64,000 nt of DNA from Cerina litoralis (GTDB taxonomy: Bacteria > Bacteroidota > Bacteroidia > Flavobacteriales > Flavobacteriaceae), in contig JAIRBC010000001.1 of assembly GCA_022008415.1 (NCBI GenBank), positions 62,001 through 126,000 on the forward strand, read 5' to 3'. Position 1 is the first letter of the stretch; the number at the start of each line of letters is the position of its first letter. Shown in pieces: positions 63,301 through 64,000 of this stretch. The notes beneath the pieces were generated by a model. It did not search any database. It saw only the letters and a list, made by a program, of their open reading frames with translations, and was not told the DNA's origin. A program made the position numbers and the translations under genes.

Positions 63301-64000
63301 TTCCTCGGGCGGGAAGCCGCCCTATACCTACGCCATATGGTCCTATACGGACACAGCGGGCAACGGGGGAGATCTTTATGCCTCCGTAGGTGATATGCCG
63401 CCTTCCGCATTTCAGCCCAGTGTTATTTTTGACGTTTGGGATCCAGGGGATTACACCTTCATTGTCGTTGATCGAAATAACTGCTACGCGTTCTCTAATA
63501 GGGTCAATATTCAGTTAGTCCCAGCCGCCGATTTTGACCCTACCACGGTAACCGATGTACTTTGCTACGGCACGGCAACTGGTAGCATTATATTCAATTT
63601 AGCCGATAACCATGGGTATAAATTGACCTATTATCTGTACGAAACAGCAACATTCGACGATACCAATTATAATTATGGCAATGCCTTGGCCACCAATACC
63701 TCTGGAAATTTTCCTGGTTTGACCGCTGGCGATTACACCATCGTTGTAAATCAAAAAAAGGGCAGTGCATCCTGTGACTACATTGAACAACAGACCATTT
63801 CGGCACCAACGAGCGCTCTTAGCGCCGAAGCGGTATTGGTCCAGGAGTATACCTGTACACAGCTAGGGATTGTAAAAGCACAGAATGTTATCGGGGGTTC
63901 CGCTCCCTACCAATACAGTATAGATGGAGTGAATTTTGTGGGAACCGATACCTTTTCCAACCTTACCGCTGGCAACTACACCATAACCGTTCGGGATGCC
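60377..64000 (+). CDS. Large SprB-like gliding adhesin, 5' part (cut by window edge)
   Basis: 1208 codons and open to the last base. ATG 60377 overlaps the PorP/SprF stop by one base. Signal peptide IFVWILFLGSISAYSQ; N-terminal jelly-roll-like region with CSKIRYAGLYWSAVYKY and PDGDYFVANVRASNGSGLSGGISGGWTMVVVYENP; a DUF11-type repeat near residues 395-500 (IVLEKRVEDIAGNDITGMGVNLGQTLNYVLSFKNTGNDDAVNYTIKDILP); then Cys-containing modules; and SprB-type repeats at the end (GGSAPYQYSIDGVNF; NLTAGNYTITVRDA). Likely a T9SS substrate; its sorting domain would be beyond the window. Confidence 0.88.
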   Translation, partial: MNRPQIRNRIFVWILFLGSISAYSQVKNDFEPRYKNNLRGDITFIANNIVNRQQDGYWTREWVRTSRWRGYWRNVWVPPTSPNDPYNTTGNSSVNNDNLNMQYIDVDNDASTFSSSSATLSVPEPNCSKIRYAGLYWSAVYKYNDGNDSSSGRNNDFNQVKFKIPGGNYVDLTADEILFDGVNDADFGYYGPYACYKDVTSIVTGLPNPDGDYFVANVRASNGSGLSGGISGGWTMVVVYENPDLPGKYITTFDGYAGIKSKETLDIPINGFSTLPNPFPVLAKIGVATLEGDNRITGDGLSIKANSNSIFTPLGNTVNPTNNFFNANITIEDSIIMSRNPNSINTLGWDVDMFTINNSLNKIIPNDETGATLRASSTRDKYDIFFTSFDVEIIEPDIVLEKRVEDIAGNDITGMGVNLGQTLNYVLSFKNTGNDDAVNYTIKDILPINVTLDENNFIFPPGVTYTYDPATRTVVFSIPDDLVNKDDPTYSIRMRVKVAENCFDFVDACSDKIINLAYSTYRGLLNDNEITEDPSIYDFNNCGFKVPGATNFLLDDLADCGFKRTVQICGDNVLLDAGNGFDSYVWYKDNNNNSVVDAGDTQISDGDPDNDPSTISVNDIGTYIVDKIVADPCKGFKEVITVERFGATQTNPIIDYLNTVNSDADPNNDIQGEIVSCSVDGDLLPKIFLCGSNTSEQLQVNIPDALSIVWEQLDEDSCTPAGDDCGNKNGTCTWNQVATGNAYNVGTAGQFRLVLNYQNGCSSRFYFNVFQNNLDIQYRISDIICNTPGNITITNLGNGYGYQLYDVANNTVVVPFSAQNGPSFEIANKGAYRVDVVQLDSSGVPIDGSCIFSTPDIGIRDRDFQVNITSSPANCKNLGNINIQALNVEPNYTYELWLDDGSNGGQGSLVDDETAQPDNNFTFQNLNPDNYIVVTKTDDGCIDTQKVKVDNIQGLSLDARVSQNITCKEGNILMNSSGGKPPYTYAIWSYTDTAGNGGDLYASVGDMPPSAFQPSVIFDVWDPGDYTFIVVDRNNCYAFSNRVNIQLVPAADFDPTTVTDVLCYGTATGSIIFNLADNHGYKLTYYLYETATFDDTNYNYGNALATNTSGNFPGLTAGDYTIVVNQKKGSASCDYIEQQTISAPTSALSAEAVLVQEYTCTQLGIVKAQNVIGGSAPYQYSIDGVNFVGTDTFSNLTAGNYTITVRDA

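Overview
This window is chromosomal DNA from a marine-type member of the Flavobacteriaceae (phylum Bacteroidota). The evidence is the Bacteroidota -7 promoter word TAnnTTTG in front of many genes, lineage-typical families (DUF3078, DUF4175, DUF4837, PorP/SprF, T9SS type-B sorting domains, SprB repeats), a lycopene cyclase, and very few Shine-Dalgarno-like sites. There is no prophage, insertion sequence, CRISPR array, rRNA or convincing tRNA in the window. Most of it is core genome, coding on both strands in short operons.

Layout. 1-8655 is an envelope and metal block: rseP (cut by the left edge), a Sco1/SenC copper chaperone, feoA-feoB plus a 50-residue Cys-rich partner, a DUF423 protein, and an mntR-mntH operon whose Nramp transporter carries a C-terminal universal-stress domain. 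8656-18000 holds lycopene cyclase and a convergent isoprenyl diphosphate synthase, then a TetR-TolC-adaptor-RND efflux operon. 18013-25596 holds two different ClC proteins around aspS and an APC permease. 25978-33000 holds a small membrane protein, a cold-shock protein, tadA, dxs, a DUF3078 protein and dgt. 31794-35288 pairs a phosphate-selective porin with a PiT transporter. 35654-41889 contains DUF4837, a LysM lytic transglycosylase, pgk, holB and a DoxX-like protein. 42018-50053 contains an OmpH-like lipoprotein, a methyltransferase and the operon DUF4175-ybeY-mnmG. 50148-55715 contains gltX, an SPFH protein, a YtxH/holin/DUF6327 envelope-stress trio and glnS. 56004-64000 is a type IX secretion (T9SS)/gliding locus: a secreted Ig-like protein with a type-B sorting domain, a PorP/SprF protein with two SPOR-like repeats, and the first 1208 codons of a giant SprB-like adhesin.

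Most interesting signals. (1) Two perfect copies of the ParB-binding word TGTTCCACGTGGAACA flank mnmG. One is the core of a 28-bp perfect palindrome that also looks like the mnmG terminator. The other is inside the ybeY reading frame, where it encodes its last residues. They suggest an origin-proximal centromere. (2) In at least eight genes the -7 box ends only about 8-25 bases before the start codon, so the mRNAs are leaderless or nearly so; this corrects several starts, because the TTG inside the promoter word mimics a start codon. (3) The T9SS locus has a PorP/SprF fused to a coiled-coil region and tandem SPOR-like domains next to its presumed secreted partners. (4) Several unexplained structured or repeated intergenic elements are present (2036-2061, 25789-25817, 35289-35653, 44130-44340).

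Family assignments rest on reading motifs by eye; no database search was run.
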